44,472 bases of DNA from an uncultured Collinsella sp. (GCA_900542945.1 UQPI01000015.1:1-44472), one strand, 5' to 3'. Numbered from the stretch's first letter, positions 17,069-25,675 are shown. The notes: generated from the letters alone by a model not told the origin. Numbers and translations: made by a program.

Positions 17069-18579
17069 CACTTGTCGGCGTCCTTTGCGGAAGGCTCGGG
17101 GTCGGCAGCGACCTCGCCCTCGGTGGCATCCGCCGCAGAAGCGCCATCCTCGTCAGGCGCGGCGACCACGCCCTCGCCAGCCTCTCCGCGCAAGCGAGCC
17201 AGCAGATAGCGCGACAGGCTGTTGCCCTCGGCACGGCGCTCGGCGCGGGCGCGATCGCGCTCGGCCTGTTCCAGCTCGTGCGCCAACGAGGCCAAGCGCT
17301 GCTGCATCTCCGCGCGGGCGGCCTCGAGCTCGCGCTCGTGGGCGGCCTTTGCGGCGGCGAGCTCCTGCTCAATACGCTCCCCCGCCTCGAGCTCAGCTGC
17401 AGCGATACGCGCGTCGGCGTCGGCGCGAGCCTCCTCGGCGGCACGCGCGGCGGCATCGCGCTCGGCAGCGGCAGCGGCGACCTTCTCGCTGGCATCCACC
17501 GTAGCCTGCTCAACGGCAGAATCGGCGGCAGCACGGGCGGCATCGATCGCGGCATCGGCCGCCTGCTGAGCAGCGGAAACCTTCTCCTCGGCCGCGACGA
17601 CGGTGTCGGCGAGCTTCTGCTCCGCCACAGCAGCGGCGGCCGCCTCGGCCGCAGCACGGGCATCGCGCTCGGCCGCCAGCTGCACTTCCTCGATCTGCAG
17701 CTGGGCGGCGTCCAGCTTGGCATGCAGCTCGGCCACCTCCTTGGCAGAGGCCTCACGCACGGCGGCGAGCTCGGCCGCAGCAGCGTCCTTGGTGGCCTGC
17801 AGCTCGGCAGCGTCGGCAGCCGTCTTGGCGGCCAGGGCCGCAGTAGCGTCGCTCTTGACCTGCGCGACCTGAGCGGCAGCGGCCTGCTCGGCGGCAGCAA
17901 CCTTGGCGTCCGCGTCGGCACGGGCGGCCGCGACCTCGGCATCGGCCTCGGCACGCATCTGTGCCAGCTGCGCCGCCGCAGTCTCACGCGCCTCGACAGC
18001 GTCGGCCTCGGCAGCTTTCTTGCCCGCCTCGACATCCTCCAGCGAACCTTGCAGCTCCTCAACATCAGCCTCGGCCACCTGAGCGCGCTGCGTCAACGCC
18101 AGCTCGCGCGTCTTTGCCTCGTCCAGTTCGTCGGCCAGGTCGTCGCGCTCGTCGGTCAACGCGTGCGCCTGCACCTTCCAGGATTTCACCTGACCCTGCA
18201 GCTCCTCGATCTGCTCGCGCGCCTCGGCCAGCGCCTGCTCGGCATCGAGCTGGGCCTGCGTGACCTCCTCCACAAACACGCGACGGACCTCGACATCGGG
18301 CAAGTCGGGGCTATCGACCTGCACCTCCTTGATCTCCTTGATGAACTTGGGCGCAACCGGCGCGTGTTGTACGCTCTCGAGCTCCTGCAGGTTGCGCTCG
18401 TCGTCGGTCAGGCTCTTAAAGACGGTGTAGTTGTTAATGAGGTTGGTGTACATCTGCACCATGTACTCGTCATCGAACGCCAGCGCCTGCTGCTGCACGT
18501 CGATGTTGTAGCCCACCTTGTCGTAGCGCTCCATAAACTGCCACAGTTGGTAGCACTTGCGGTAGTTGGGGTCTTTCAT
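17068..18579 (-). CDS. C-terminal part of frameshifted DUF2357-like coiled-coil protein
   Basis: A 503-aa open frame beginning MKDPNYRKCYQLWQ; this is probably not a true start but the continuation of the gene at 18576-19307 after a one-base deletion. Residues 1-90 look like the end of a folded domain. About residues 110-430 are an extremely long Ala/Glu/Arg-rich coiled coil, after which the chain is acidic. No signal peptide or membrane helix is visible, so it is probably cytoplasmic, perhaps membrane-associated through the ATPase neighbour. If translated alone it would need an internal start, and I see no good ribosome binding site. Its stop overlaps the downstream signal peptidase ATG. Confidence 0.7.
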   Translation of the reverse strand: MKDPNYRKCYQLWQFMERYDKVGYNIDVQQQALAFDDEYMVQMYTNLINNYTVFKSLTDDERNLQELESVQHAPVAPKFIKEIKEVQVDSPDLPDVEVRRVFVEEVTQAQLDAEQALAEAREQIEELQGQVKSWKVQAHALTDERDDLADELDEAKTRELALTQRAQVAEADVEELQGSLEDVEAGKKAAEADAVEARETAAAQLAQMRAEADAEVAAARADADAKVAAAEQAAAAQVAQVKSDATAALAAKTAADAAELQATKDAAAAELAAVREASAKEVAELHAKLDAAQLQIEEVQLAAERDARAAAEAAAAAVAEQKLADTVVAAEEKVSAAQQAADAAIDAARAAADSAVEQATVDASEKVAAAAAERDAAARAAEEARADADARIAAAELEAGERIEQELAAAKAAHERELEAARAEMQQRLASLAHELEQAERDRARAERRAEGNSLSRYLLARLRGEAGEGVVAAPDEDGASAADATEGEVAADPEPSAKDADK

Positions 18580-19307
18580 GATGAGGTTGGTGCGCTGGAT
18601 GGGCTGCGGACCGCGCTGCAGCCGTTCATGATCTGGCAGAATGACGCGCCGCGCAGCGCCATGACCAGACGGCGCACGCGGTCGATGCGCATAAAGACGT
18701 CCATGTTGTCGGCGTCGTTCTCGGCAAAGCTCTGACGGTTTTTGACCGTCATCTCGACGTTGTACTCGATCTCTTCGTACGCATCGTCGATCTTGCTGTG
18801 CATCTTAAAGCGGTTGCGGATCTCGTTGCCCGTCGACCAAAAGATCACGTCGGTGCGCTTGTCCACAAACGTCAGTAGGCGCTGAATCAGGTGGTAGATA
18901 AAGCGATTCTCGTACAGGTCGTAGGTCTCGACGGTATTGACGTTGAGGATGCGCGTGGGATGGACGCCGCCATCGTCGCTCGGCGCCAGGAACTGCGTGT
19001 TCTGGCTCAGGTGACGGACGCTGTCGGCGCTGATCTTTTTGGCGAGCGAGACCGGCACCACCTCTTCCTCGGTGGTGATGAAGCGGCGCGGCTTTTCGAT
19101 AATGGTGTTGATGGCGTCGAGCGAGTCCTCGATCATGCTGATCCACTCCTCGTCCACCACCTTGACGAGCTCCTCGCGCTGCTGCTCGATCGTGGTGCCC
19201 GAGGCCTGCGCCATCTCAAACAGATAGCGAAAGTAGCGGCTGTCCTCCTGGATGGGCTCCATCTGCTCGGAGAAGCTGGTATAGAGGTCCTGAATGGTCT
19301 CGGACAT
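18576..19307 (-). CDS. N-terminal part of frameshifted DUF2357-like protein
   Basis: A 243-aa open frame with a good ribosome binding site (GGAGTAACCC-ATG). The segment VETYDLYENRFIYHLIQRLL resembles the DUF2357 domain found in partners of McrB-like ATPases (LlaJI/McrBC-related). After ...SFCQIMNG the frame turns into a 14-residue tail with no family character. Restoring one C (minus strand, at about 18621) gives ...NGLQRGPQPIQRTNLIMKDP, which runs straight into the next frame. The intact protein would be about 747 aa. It lies directly downstream of the McrB-like ATPase gene, which supports a paired function. The domain call is moderate. Confidence 0.7.
   Translation of the reverse strand: MSETIQDLYTSFSEQMEPIQEDSRYFRYLFEMAQASGTTIEQQREELVKVVDEEWISMIEDSLDAINTIIEKPRRFITTEEEVVPVSLAKKISADSVRHLSQNTQFLAPSDDGGVHPTRILNVNTVETYDLYENRFIYHLIQRLLTFVDKRTDVIFWSTGNEIRNRFKMHSKIDDAYEEIEYNVEMTVKNRQSFAENDADNMDVFMRIDRVRRLVMALRGASFCQIMNGCSAVRSPSSAPTSS
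18614..18628 (-). other. probable frameshift site (one base missing)
   Basis: The minus strand reads AACGGCTGCAGCGCGG where AACGGCCTGCAGCGCGG would keep the frame. Both flanking frames have similar codon character and together make one continuous protein. It could be a real pseudogene-forming deletion, phase variation (only a two-C run, so unlikely) or a sequencing or assembly error. Confidence 0.75.
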
Positions 19308-19341
19308 GGGTTACTCCATAGGTTGGATCGATCGGAAAGGG

Positions 19342-19366
19342 GCGGGGCGACATCACGCCGCCCCGC
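19342..19366 (-). promoter_or_regulatory. intercistronic GC-rich hairpin
   Basis: A perfect GCGGGGCG/CGCCCCGC stem with a 9-base loop lies between the AAA+ ATPase gene stop and the DUF2357-like gene start. There is no proper T-run, so it is more likely an mRNA-stabilising or partial-attenuation element than a full terminator. Confidence 0.5.
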
Positions 19367-19376
19367 ACTTACGCCA

Positions 19377-21077
19377 TTAGTAGAAATTCTGAATCCGCTG
19401 CAGGTACATGACGGAATCGGGCAGACCGCCCTCGCCAAAGGTCTTCTCGATATACTCGATCAGGCCCTTCATCTCGTCGCGCACAAAGCTCACGTTCATG
19501 GACTCAAACTTCTTGAGCACCTTGCGGGCGATGATGTAGTCCATGCCGCCCAGCTCGGTGCCGCCGCACGCCACGTACACGGGGATGAAGTCGTACATCT
19601 GCTTGATGATACGGTTACCAAAGGCCAGCTTAAAGCGGGTCTGCAGGTACTGGTCCAGCTTGTGCATCTTCTGGAGCAGCTCCTCGTCGATCACATACTC
19701 GACCTTGGCCTTTTGGAATAGATACTGCAGGTGGTCGGCCGTCACGTGCACGCGCTCGTGCGGCTCGCACTCAAACGCGTCGGCGCGCTCGTTGAGCTCG
19801 ATGGGGATCGCACGGTCGTACACCTTGTCCGTGATGGTAAAGGTGGAGTCGTCGTTGTTGGCCGTGCCGATAAACCACAGGCTGTCGGGAATGGTGAGCT
19901 TGCCGTCGTGCAGACCCCTGGGATCGGCGGCCCACTGGGTGGGCACCAGGTCGAGCACCCACTCGTCGTGGCTGGGCATCTCGAGCACCGACAGGATCTC
20001 GGCAAAGTAGTACTCCACGCGGGCGAGGTTCATCTCGTCGAGCACGATCATGGACGGGTCCTGGCGAAGGCCCGCCTCATACACGGCGCGGAGGAACTCG
20101 GTCTCGTTAAAGCGCTTGGAAAACTCGTTAAAGTAGCCCAGTACCTCGGTGCGATCGCGAAAACTCGGCTGCACCGACACGATGGTCGCGGGGTTATCCA
20201 GATAGCGGCTAAAGCTGTAGGGCAGCGAGGTCTTACCAGTACCCGAGATGCCCTCCAGGATCAGCAGCTTGGAGGCGGCCATGCCGGCCACAAAGCGGCG
20301 GATGACCTCAGGCGTGTAGTAGAGCTTCATCTGGCTGCAGGCGAACGCGCGGAAGCTGTCGACAAAGTCCTCGAGCGAGATGGCATCGTCGTAGACCGGC
20401 GATTCCCAGTCGCGGTACTTAAGGTCCACAAGGGACAACTTGGGGAAGCGGTTGGCCTGCGCAATCTCTTTTTCCTCGGCTAGGGTCTTGGCCTCAACGG
20501 TGGCCTTGGCCATGGCGGCTGCGGCGTCCTTGACGCCCTCGCCATCGAGCGCGAGCGACGCGTTGCCCGACATGACGGCCGTCGCCGCAGCGCCCTCGCC
20601 AGCAGCCGCACCGGCACCCGCAGCGGCGCCCACCACGTTGCCCACCGTGGGCAGGTGGTCGTCGGCCAGGGCCGAGGCACCCACGTACGGAATCTGCTTG
20701 GTGCCGCCCATGGCATTGACCTTGAGCGCCAGCAGCTTGTTCTTCTCGTCCATGAGGTCGAGCACCTGCTTGTTCAGGCGGCCGATCTCGCGATAGAGCG
20801 CCTTGTTGGACGTGTCGTCGCGATGCAGGCGACGGTTGATGCGGTAGTGGTGGATCAGAATGGCCACAATCAGCACGGGGACTGCGATGAGCATGGCAAA
20901 CAGAATGACCGCGCCGATCTTGCCCACCAGGTCAAACGTGGTGAAGTAGGTCATAAAGATGTTGAAGTACTCAACCCAGCCAAACACCAGCAGGTTAAGG
21001 ATGGAGCTCACAACGGCAACGACGTTGTAGACAACCTTTGCCAGCAGCTCCCAGGCAAATCCCAGAAACTCACTCAC
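19377..21077 (-). CDS. membrane-anchored McrB-like AAA+ ATPase
   Basis: A 566-aa protein with two predicted transmembrane helices (about 12-33 and 53-76), a coiled linker (about 90-118), an Ala-rich low-complexity spacer, then an AAA+ domain. Walker A is GISGTGKT (276-283). Walker B and its extension, LDEMNLARVEYYF (about 346-358), have the McrB-clade look (DExNxA). Sensor I is FIGTANND and a KVYDRA arginine motif follows. McrB relatives are normally soluble restriction motors, so the membrane anchor is unusual. The start is a GTG with GGAGGG upstream, overlapping the upstream signal peptidase gene by 8 bp. It is followed by the DUF2357-like gene, its likely partner. A role in export or assembly of the SipW-type proteins is inference. 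Confidence 0.85.
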   Translation of the reverse strand: MSEFLGFAWELLAKVVYNVVAVVSSILNLLVFGWVEYFNIFMTYFTTFDLVGKIGAVILFAMLIAVPVLIVAILIHHYRINRRLHRDDTSNKALYREIGRLNKQVLDLMDEKNKLLALKVNAMGGTKQIPYVGASALADDHLPTVGNVVGAAAGAGAAAGEGAAATAVMSGNASLALDGEGVKDAAAAMAKATVEAKTLAEEKEIAQANRFPKLSLVDLKYRDWESPVYDDAISLEDFVDSFRAFACSQMKLYYTPEVIRRFVAGMAASKLLILEGISGTGKTSLPYSFSRYLDNPATIVSVQPSFRDRTEVLGYFNEFSKRFNETEFLRAVYEAGLRQDPSMIVLDEMNLARVEYYFAEILSVLEMPSHDEWVLDLVPTQWAADPRGLHDGKLTIPDSLWFIGTANNDDSTFTITDKVYDRAIPIELNERADAFECEPHERVHVTADHLQYLFQKAKVEYVIDEELLQKMHKLDQYLQTRFKLAFGNRIIKQMYDFIPVYVACGGTELGGMDYIIARKVLKKFESMNVSFVRDEMKGLIEYIEKTFGEGGLPDSVMYLQRIQNFY

Positions 21078-21816
21078 CGTCGGTACCCTCCTGCTTGGTC
21101 GCGTTCATCGCCGCCTCGGCCTCGGCCTTTAAACGACGAGCTTCCTCGAGCTTGGCCTCGGCCTGGGCAAGCTGCTCGGCGGCGTTATCGGCCGTGACGG
21201 TAGTGTCACCCTTGCCCTCGGCGTCCACGATGGCAGCCGCGACGGCCAGGCGGTCCTCCTCGGCCATAGCGCGCTTGAGGTTCATGCCCACCACGATGAG
21301 GTGATACACCTGGTAGATAAAGAACAGCAGCATGGGCAGCACGATCACCACGAGGAAGCCCATGGAGCTGGACAGGAAGTCCATGACCTTGCCCATCTGC
21401 GGCAACGCAAACACGTACTTGCCCACGATGTCGCCGTCGCTGATGATGTGCGTATCGGCCACGTCGTTGTTATCTCCCTTGGTGGTAAAGCTGCGCATGC
21501 CGTTGACCTCGTCGATGGCGGCGATGCGGTGCGTGTTGAGCGCGTACTCGTTGTCGATGATGGTATGGAACGTCACGATGTCGCCCACCTCGAGCTTGGA
21601 GGTGTCGCACTTTTTGATGAAGATGAGGTCGCCCTTGTTAAACGTGGGCGCCATGGAGTCGGACTGCACGGCGAGCGGGGTGAAGCCGGCGATGTCAGAG
21701 ACGCTGCCGTCCTCGCGCGTGGCGAGCGTGGTAAACGCATACAGGGCCGCCACCAGGATGATGATCCACATGACGACGCTCAGCGCGATGGATGCGACTT
21801 TTTTAACAGATTGCAT
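21070..21816 (-). CDS. archaeal/ER-type (S26B, SipW-like) signal peptidase I, copy 2
   Basis: A 248-aa membrane protease with helix 1 at about 8-30, catalytic Ser in QSDSMAPTF (Ser54) and general base in LNTHRI (His96). It is therefore again the Ser-His SipW/ER type. A VGDIVTFHT strand and a KGDNND segment match the family. Helix 2 is at about 137-165, followed by a long charged, Ala/Glu-rich tail (about 80 residues), parallel to copy 1. The start ATG follows AAGGGACATC. It is only modestly similar to copy 1, so each may serve different substrates. It sits between the exported subunits and the ATPase. Confidence 0.93.
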   Translation of the reverse strand: MQSVKKVASIALSVVMWIIILVAALYAFTTLATREDGSVSDIAGFTPLAVQSDSMAPTFNKGDLIFIKKCDTSKLEVGDIVTFHTIIDNEYALNTHRIAAIDEVNGMRSFTTKGDNNDVADTHIISDGDIVGKYVFALPQMGKVMDFLSSSMGFLVVIVLPMLLFFIYQVYHLIVVGMNLKRAMAEEDRLAVAAAIVDAEGKGDTTVTADNAAEQLAQAEAKLEEARRLKAEAEAAMNATKQEGTDGE

Positions 21817-21876
21817 GATGTCCCTTACTACCGTGTCTGTCTAGGTCGTGCGCGGCCCGGTGGCCGCCGTGCATAT

Positions 21877-22710
21877 CTACTGTTCCTCGATGCCCTCGAA
21901 GCGCATCGAAACCGAATAGTTAGCTCCCTTTAGCATATTAGTGCAATTTGGGTCCGTTCCCTCGAGCCATATGCGAACGGTTACCGGCTTGTCCGTTTCT
22001 GTTATCAGGTCGAACATGTCGCTGGCCGCGGTGGCAGCACCCGAGTCGAGCCCAAAGACGGTGGCCGAACCAGACGAGCCCCCGCCTCCGTTGGGGTTGT
22101 AGACCCAGGTGTGGCCGTCGGCGGTAAAGCTCATGCGCATGGCGCTGGCCATGCCCTGCGTGTCGGAGCTAAACCGCGTGCCGGACGCGCCGCCGTCGCC
22201 GTCCTGCCCGGTCAGGCGAACGCGCAGGTCCATACTGCTCATAAAGTGCAGCGTGAACTCCAGGTAGGCACCGGTGGCGGGGTCGGCGGTGGAACCGTCC
22301 TCGAAGGTGAAGGTCTGATAGTCACTCGTGGTGACGGGCTTGAGCTTGGACGCATCGATGTCCACGCCCTTTTCGCTGGCGATGCGCGCCGAGATCTGGT
22401 CAAAGCCCAGGCTGTGCACGTATTCGTCGAATGTGGCGTGCTCGTCCAGGTCAAAGCGCAGCGAGCCGTCGGCGTTGGCGTCGATCATGAGCATGCGGGT
22501 CTTGGCGCTATCGGCGATGGAGAACCAGGCAAACGTTGCCATGGCTATCGCCACCAGCGCAAACAGCACCAGAACCACAGAGGTGGTGAGCTTGCGGCGC
22601 AAGTCGGTGTCGGCAGGCGCGGCGGCGGTGGCGGGCCGGGGTGCGCCGACGGTGGCTGAGCGGCGGTCGCCGGTGGTCGGTCGGCGATCGTCTGGCGTAA
22701 CACGTGCCAT
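21877..22710 (-). CDS. SipW-type exported protein (subunit D of main operon)
   Basis: A 277-aa predicted exported protein. About 35 charged, Pro/Ala/Thr/Arg-rich residues precede a hydrophobic segment ending MATFAWFSIAD, the A-T-[YF]-A-[WF] signature of SipW-dependent signal peptides. The mature part has few Cys and is beta-rich in appearance. Near the C-terminus it carries VRIWLEGTDPNCTNML, a motif repeated in the other exported proteins of this window. The start ATG overlaps the preceding stop by one base (TAATG). It probably belongs to the TasA/camelysin-like or 'alternate signal-mediated exported protein' group. Confidence 0.85.
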   Translation of the reverse strand: MARVTPDDRRPTTGDRRSATVGAPRPATAAAPADTDLRRKLTTSVVLVLFALVAIAMATFAWFSIADSAKTRMLMIDANADGSLRFDLDEHATFDEYVHSLGFDQISARIASEKGVDIDASKLKPVTTSDYQTFTFEDGSTADPATGAYLEFTLHFMSSMDLRVRLTGQDGDGGASGTRFSSDTQGMASAMRMSFTADGHTWVYNPNGGGGSSGSATVFGLDSGAATAASDMFDLITETDKPVTVRIWLEGTDPNCTNMLKGANYSVSMRFEGIEEQ

Positions 22711-23699
22711 TATGCCTCACCGTCCAAGGTCGCAAAAAGCGCCAGGTGCAAGGTGCCCGGGTCTTGATGCAGGTAGTCGGCGCTATCGGGGTCGGTGCCC
22801 TCGATGTAGTAATAGATGTCGAGGCGATAGGTCTGGCCCAGCGCCAGCGTGGCGAGCGAGTTTTGCGGGCGCTCGGCCGTCTCGCCGGCGTCCAGGGTAA
22901 AGGCGGCCGGGTCCTGCGTCACGTTGGCACCGCAGGCGAGCTGGCCGTTTTGCCAGCCCAGCAGCATGCCATCGGCGTAGCCCGCCAGGCCCGCAGGCGC
23001 GGTCGTGGGATGCTCGCCGCGATGGCCGCTATCGGAACTGTCGAGCTCAAAGATGTTGGTTGCAAGCACCTGGTTGCCGCTCGAGACTTTAATGCCCACG
23101 CGGGCTGCGCGCAGCAGCTCGGCGTCGGTACCCTGCGGGACCAGCGATTCGGCCAGATACAGGTTGACCTTACCCTTTACTTTGCTGGCGCCCGTTCCGG
23201 TAATGGTGGGGCGCAGATTGATCCAACCGTGGTAGAACGCGGAACCGTTGTCTTTTGCCTGCTCAAACACCGTGGCATCGCCGGCGGAGTTGTTTTGCGC
23301 GCAGGCAGCAAAGCCGTTGAGATCGAAGGTCGAGACCGGATAGAGCGTCACGGCGCCAGTCGCATTGGAAGTCAGGGAAACATCGCCCTGCTGCGACCAG
23401 CTGCCGCGATCGGCGTCGCCCAGCTCCAGCACCAGCTTGGACGTGTCGCTGCGCACGCTCACCGAATTGGTGTTGACCTTCATGTTGTTGGTAAACCAGG
23501 CGTAGGTCGCGGCGCCCAAGGTGGCGGCGAGCGCCACCATAACGAGCGCGATGTAGGCACGCGCGTGGCGAGCGTGGCGGCGGGCGGCGGCGCCCTCGAG
23601 GACCTGGCACTCGGCGGCTACGCTGGAGGGAACCGCGGGGCTCTCGCTCTGGGTTTTGGCCTCGCAGCTATCTGCTGGCATGCGCTTCTGATCTTTCAC
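22710..23699 (-). CDS. SipW-type exported protein (subunit C of main operon)
   Basis: About 329 aa. I chose a GTG start at 23699 (VKDQKRMPAD) because GGGGG lies eight bases upstream and it clears the previous gene's stop; an ATG six codons later is the alternative. The apparent longer open frame overlaps the preceding gene and is not credible. A long hydrophilic leader of about 45 residues precedes a helix ending LGAATYAWFTNN. The C-terminal motif is degenerate: DIYYYIEGTDPDSADYL, with Ser for the usual Cys. Probably a minor subunit of the same assembly. Confidence 0.83.
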   Translation of the reverse strand: MKDQKRMPADSCEAKTQSESPAVPSSVAAECQVLEGAAARRHARHARAYIALVMVALAATLGAATYAWFTNNMKVNTNSVSVRSDTSKLVLELGDADRGSWSQQGDVSLTSNATGAVTLYPVSTFDLNGFAACAQNNSAGDATVFEQAKDNGSAFYHGWINLRPTITGTGASKVKGKVNLYLAESLVPQGTDAELLRAARVGIKVSSGNQVLATNIFELDSSDSGHRGEHPTTAPAGLAGYADGMLLGWQNGQLACGANVTQDPAAFTLDAGETAERPQNSLATLALGQTYRLDIYYYIEGTDPDSADYLHQDPGTLHLALFATLDGEA

Positions 23700-23712
23700 G
23701 TCGCTCGCCCCC

Positions 23713-24549
23713 TTACGCCTTGGCCGCAGCAAAGGCAAGCTGCAGCACCACATCGCGGGCCTGGGCCTCGTCGATGCAATTGGCGTCGCAGCCTTCCATG
23801 TATACAACGTAGCGAACGCTTGCCACCTCGTTGGCGGCCAGCGTGCAGATGGGCGTGGCGCCCGCGCGCGGCGTGGGCGTGTCACCGGTGCCATCCATGC
23901 TGTAAGAGCTAATAGCACGGGCCGGGTCGGTGGTGTAGCTCCAGCCCGAGGCGGCACCCGCTACGACCGCGCCGTCCTGCGCCGTGGTGCGCTTGTTGGT
24001 GGCGCCTGCAGTATTGCCCAAGTCGTCACAGGTAAAGATATGCGTTTGCGTGCCCGACGCAGTCGTGATCACCAAGCCCAGGCGCAGTGCGGCCAGCAGC
24101 TGCGGGTCGCTCGTCATGCCCATCTGGCCCTGGTACAGGTACACGTTGAGCGCACTGTCGCTGCCCTTAAGGTACAGCGCGCCCGAAAGGGCGTAGTCAT
24201 CCAGCTGCGCGGTGCAGTCGGCGTAGTCGGTCGTGATACCCGCGGCGTTTTGGAACGTGCTGCGCCAAAAGCGGGAAAGGTCTGACGTCGAGATGGGATA
24301 GAGCGTCTTGTCGGCGGCGGCAAGTGTGGCCGTTGTGTCCCAGGGCCCGTTGGCCGAAAGGCCAATCTGCAGGTCGGAGCTCTCGTCGCTTACCGTGTGC
24401 GCCACGGGCGTCACGTTGGTGTAGCGCGAGTTGCTAAACCAGGCATAGGTAGCCGCACTCAGGGCGGCTACCAGCACCAACATCCATGCGGCCGCGGCAA
24501 CCATGCGACGGCGCGAGCCTAGGATGTCTTTGATGTTCGATGCACTCAT
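23713..24549 (-). CDS. SipW-type exported protein (subunit B of main operon)
   Basis: A 278-aa protein with a basic N-terminus (DILGSRRRM), a hydrophobic helix and the signal ending LSAATYAWFSNSRYTN. After cleavage around this site the mature protein would begin with a Ser/Asn/Thr-rich strand. The C-terminal motif is VVYMEGCDANCIDEAQ. The start ATG has GGGGGACCAGGG upstream. It is 11 bp from subunit A and 13 bp from subunit C, in one operon with the signal peptidases and the ATPase. The function is inferred only from the signal type and the shared motif. Confidence 0.85.
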   Translation of the reverse strand: MSASNIKDILGSRRRMVAAAAWMLVLVAALSAATYAWFSNSRYTNVTPVAHTVSDESSDLQIGLSANGPWDTTATLAAADKTLYPISTSDLSRFWRSTFQNAAGITTDYADCTAQLDDYALSGALYLKGSDSALNVYLYQGQMGMTSDPQLLAALRLGLVITTASGTQTHIFTCDDLGNTAGATNKRTTAQDGAVVAGAASGWSYTTDPARAISSYSMDGTGDTPTPRAGATPICTLAANEVASVRYVVYMEGCDANCIDEAQARDVVLQLAFAAAKA

Positions 24550-24560
24550 CCCTGGTCCCC

Positions 24561-25445
24561 CTACGAACGCTTACCGGCAAAGCGCAGCGCCAGCGATTGC
24601 AGGCTGGTGGCGGCCAGGTTGTTGGTACAGTCGGGGTCGCAGCCCTCCAGCCACACGTACACGTCCACGCGCACGGGCGTGCTGCGGCTGGCGCCCTTGG
24701 CGGCAGCGGGTAGGCTGCAAATCTTGGTCGTGGCCTCCTTGAGACTCACGATGCCGGTGTCTTCGTTGTAGTCGCAGAAGTTTGCGCTGGTCAGCTGGTC
24801 AAAATGGACCGTGGCACCGTCGGAGCGGCTGCTGTCGAGCACCAGGTGGTTCTGCTCGTTTTCGCCGGCGTCCTTGCCATCAAGCGTGTTGTAGCGCGCC
24901 TGGGGATTGTGCTCGCCCGAGACCTCAAAGATGTACTGGCCCGTAACGGTATCGCCCTGCCCCGGCGCATAGGTAACCAGGCCCACCCGCAGAGCGGTAG
25001 AGATGGGGTTTGCCGTGTCCTGCTCGGTAAAGTCGATGCCCGACAGGTACACGTCGGTCGCGGCCGAGTTGGTGGCCAGGTACAGGGAGGTCTTGTAGTA
25101 GTCGGAATGCTCGGCGGCACCAAACATGCTGGCAAAGAGCGAGTCCTGGGTGGTTCCGCCGGTAAAGCCCGTTACCTTTTGGAAGCCGTTGAGCACGTTG
25201 TCGGTCGAGACGGGGTCGAGCAGGCCCGAAAAGCTCAGGCCGGCGTTGGTTTTGTATTCGCCGTCGTACTCGTTGGAAATGAGGAAGGTCACGCCCGTGC
25301 CGGCGGCCATCTTGACGTCGGTGATGTGGCGGTTGGCGTTGTAGATGTACCAGGCATATGTTACGGCTCCGGCAGCAGCAAGGGCCACCAGCAACGTGGC
25401 GAGCATGCGATTGAACTGTTTTCGCAGCGAGCGCGCGTCCGACAT
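24561..25445 (-). CDS. SipW-type exported protein (subunit A, first gene of main operon)
   Basis: A 294-aa protein. The start ATG (MSDARSLRKQ) follows GGGGGAGG. A short basic region leads to a helix ending AGAVTYAWYIYNANRHITD, a SipW-type signal with V-T-Y-A-W. The mature part contains a KAATTKI...SLP-type strand region and ends with VYVWLEGCDPDCTNNL, the best-preserved copy of the shared C-terminal motif. First gene of the operon. The region upstream (25446-25600) has a CCCATAATGGG near-palindrome, but I could not identify a firm promoter. Confidence 0.85.
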   Translation of the reverse strand: MSDARSLRKQFNRMLATLLVALAAAGAVTYAWYIYNANRHITDVKMAAGTGVTFLISNEYDGEYKTNAGLSFSGLLDPVSTDNVLNGFQKVTGFTGGTTQDSLFASMFGAAEHSDYYKTSLYLATNSAATDVYLSGIDFTEQDTANPISTALRVGLVTYAPGQGDTVTGQYIFEVSGEHNPQARYNTLDGKDAGENEQNHLVLDSSRSDGATVHFDQLTSANFCDYNEDTGIVSLKEATTKICSLPAAAKGASRSTPVRVDVYVWLEGCDPDCTNNLAATSLQSLALRFAGKRS

Positions 25446-25617
25446 GTCCCTCCCCCAGATGCCGCATCGTAAACTACCTGGACACCATTTGCCCATAATG
25501 GGAATATTTTACGCGAACGTGCAGTTCATCGGGGGTACAAACACGACTTTTCGCGTGTTGCTCGCACTGCATCGGGGCGGACAGGGTCACAAATCGCCGC
25601 TTTTTAAAAAATAGTTC

Positions 25618-25646
25618 TTGCCAGTGGGCGGGAGCTCCGTTATATT
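25618..25646 (+). promoter_or_regulatory. promoter of tRNA-Val
   Basis: TTGCCA (25618-25623) and TATATT (25641-25646) are separated by exactly 17 bp, a standard sigma-70-type promoter about 30 bp before the tRNA 5' end. Confidence 0.8.
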
Positions 25647-25675
25647 ATTTCCTGCGCACTCGCGCACCCTTGATC

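Noticed and set aside
23700..23957. Upstream extension of the SipW-type gene at 22710-23699
   Set aside because: It would overlap the preceding gene by 245 bp and has a Pro/Arg/Trp-rich, non-protein-like composition; the GTG at 23699 has a proper ribosome binding site.
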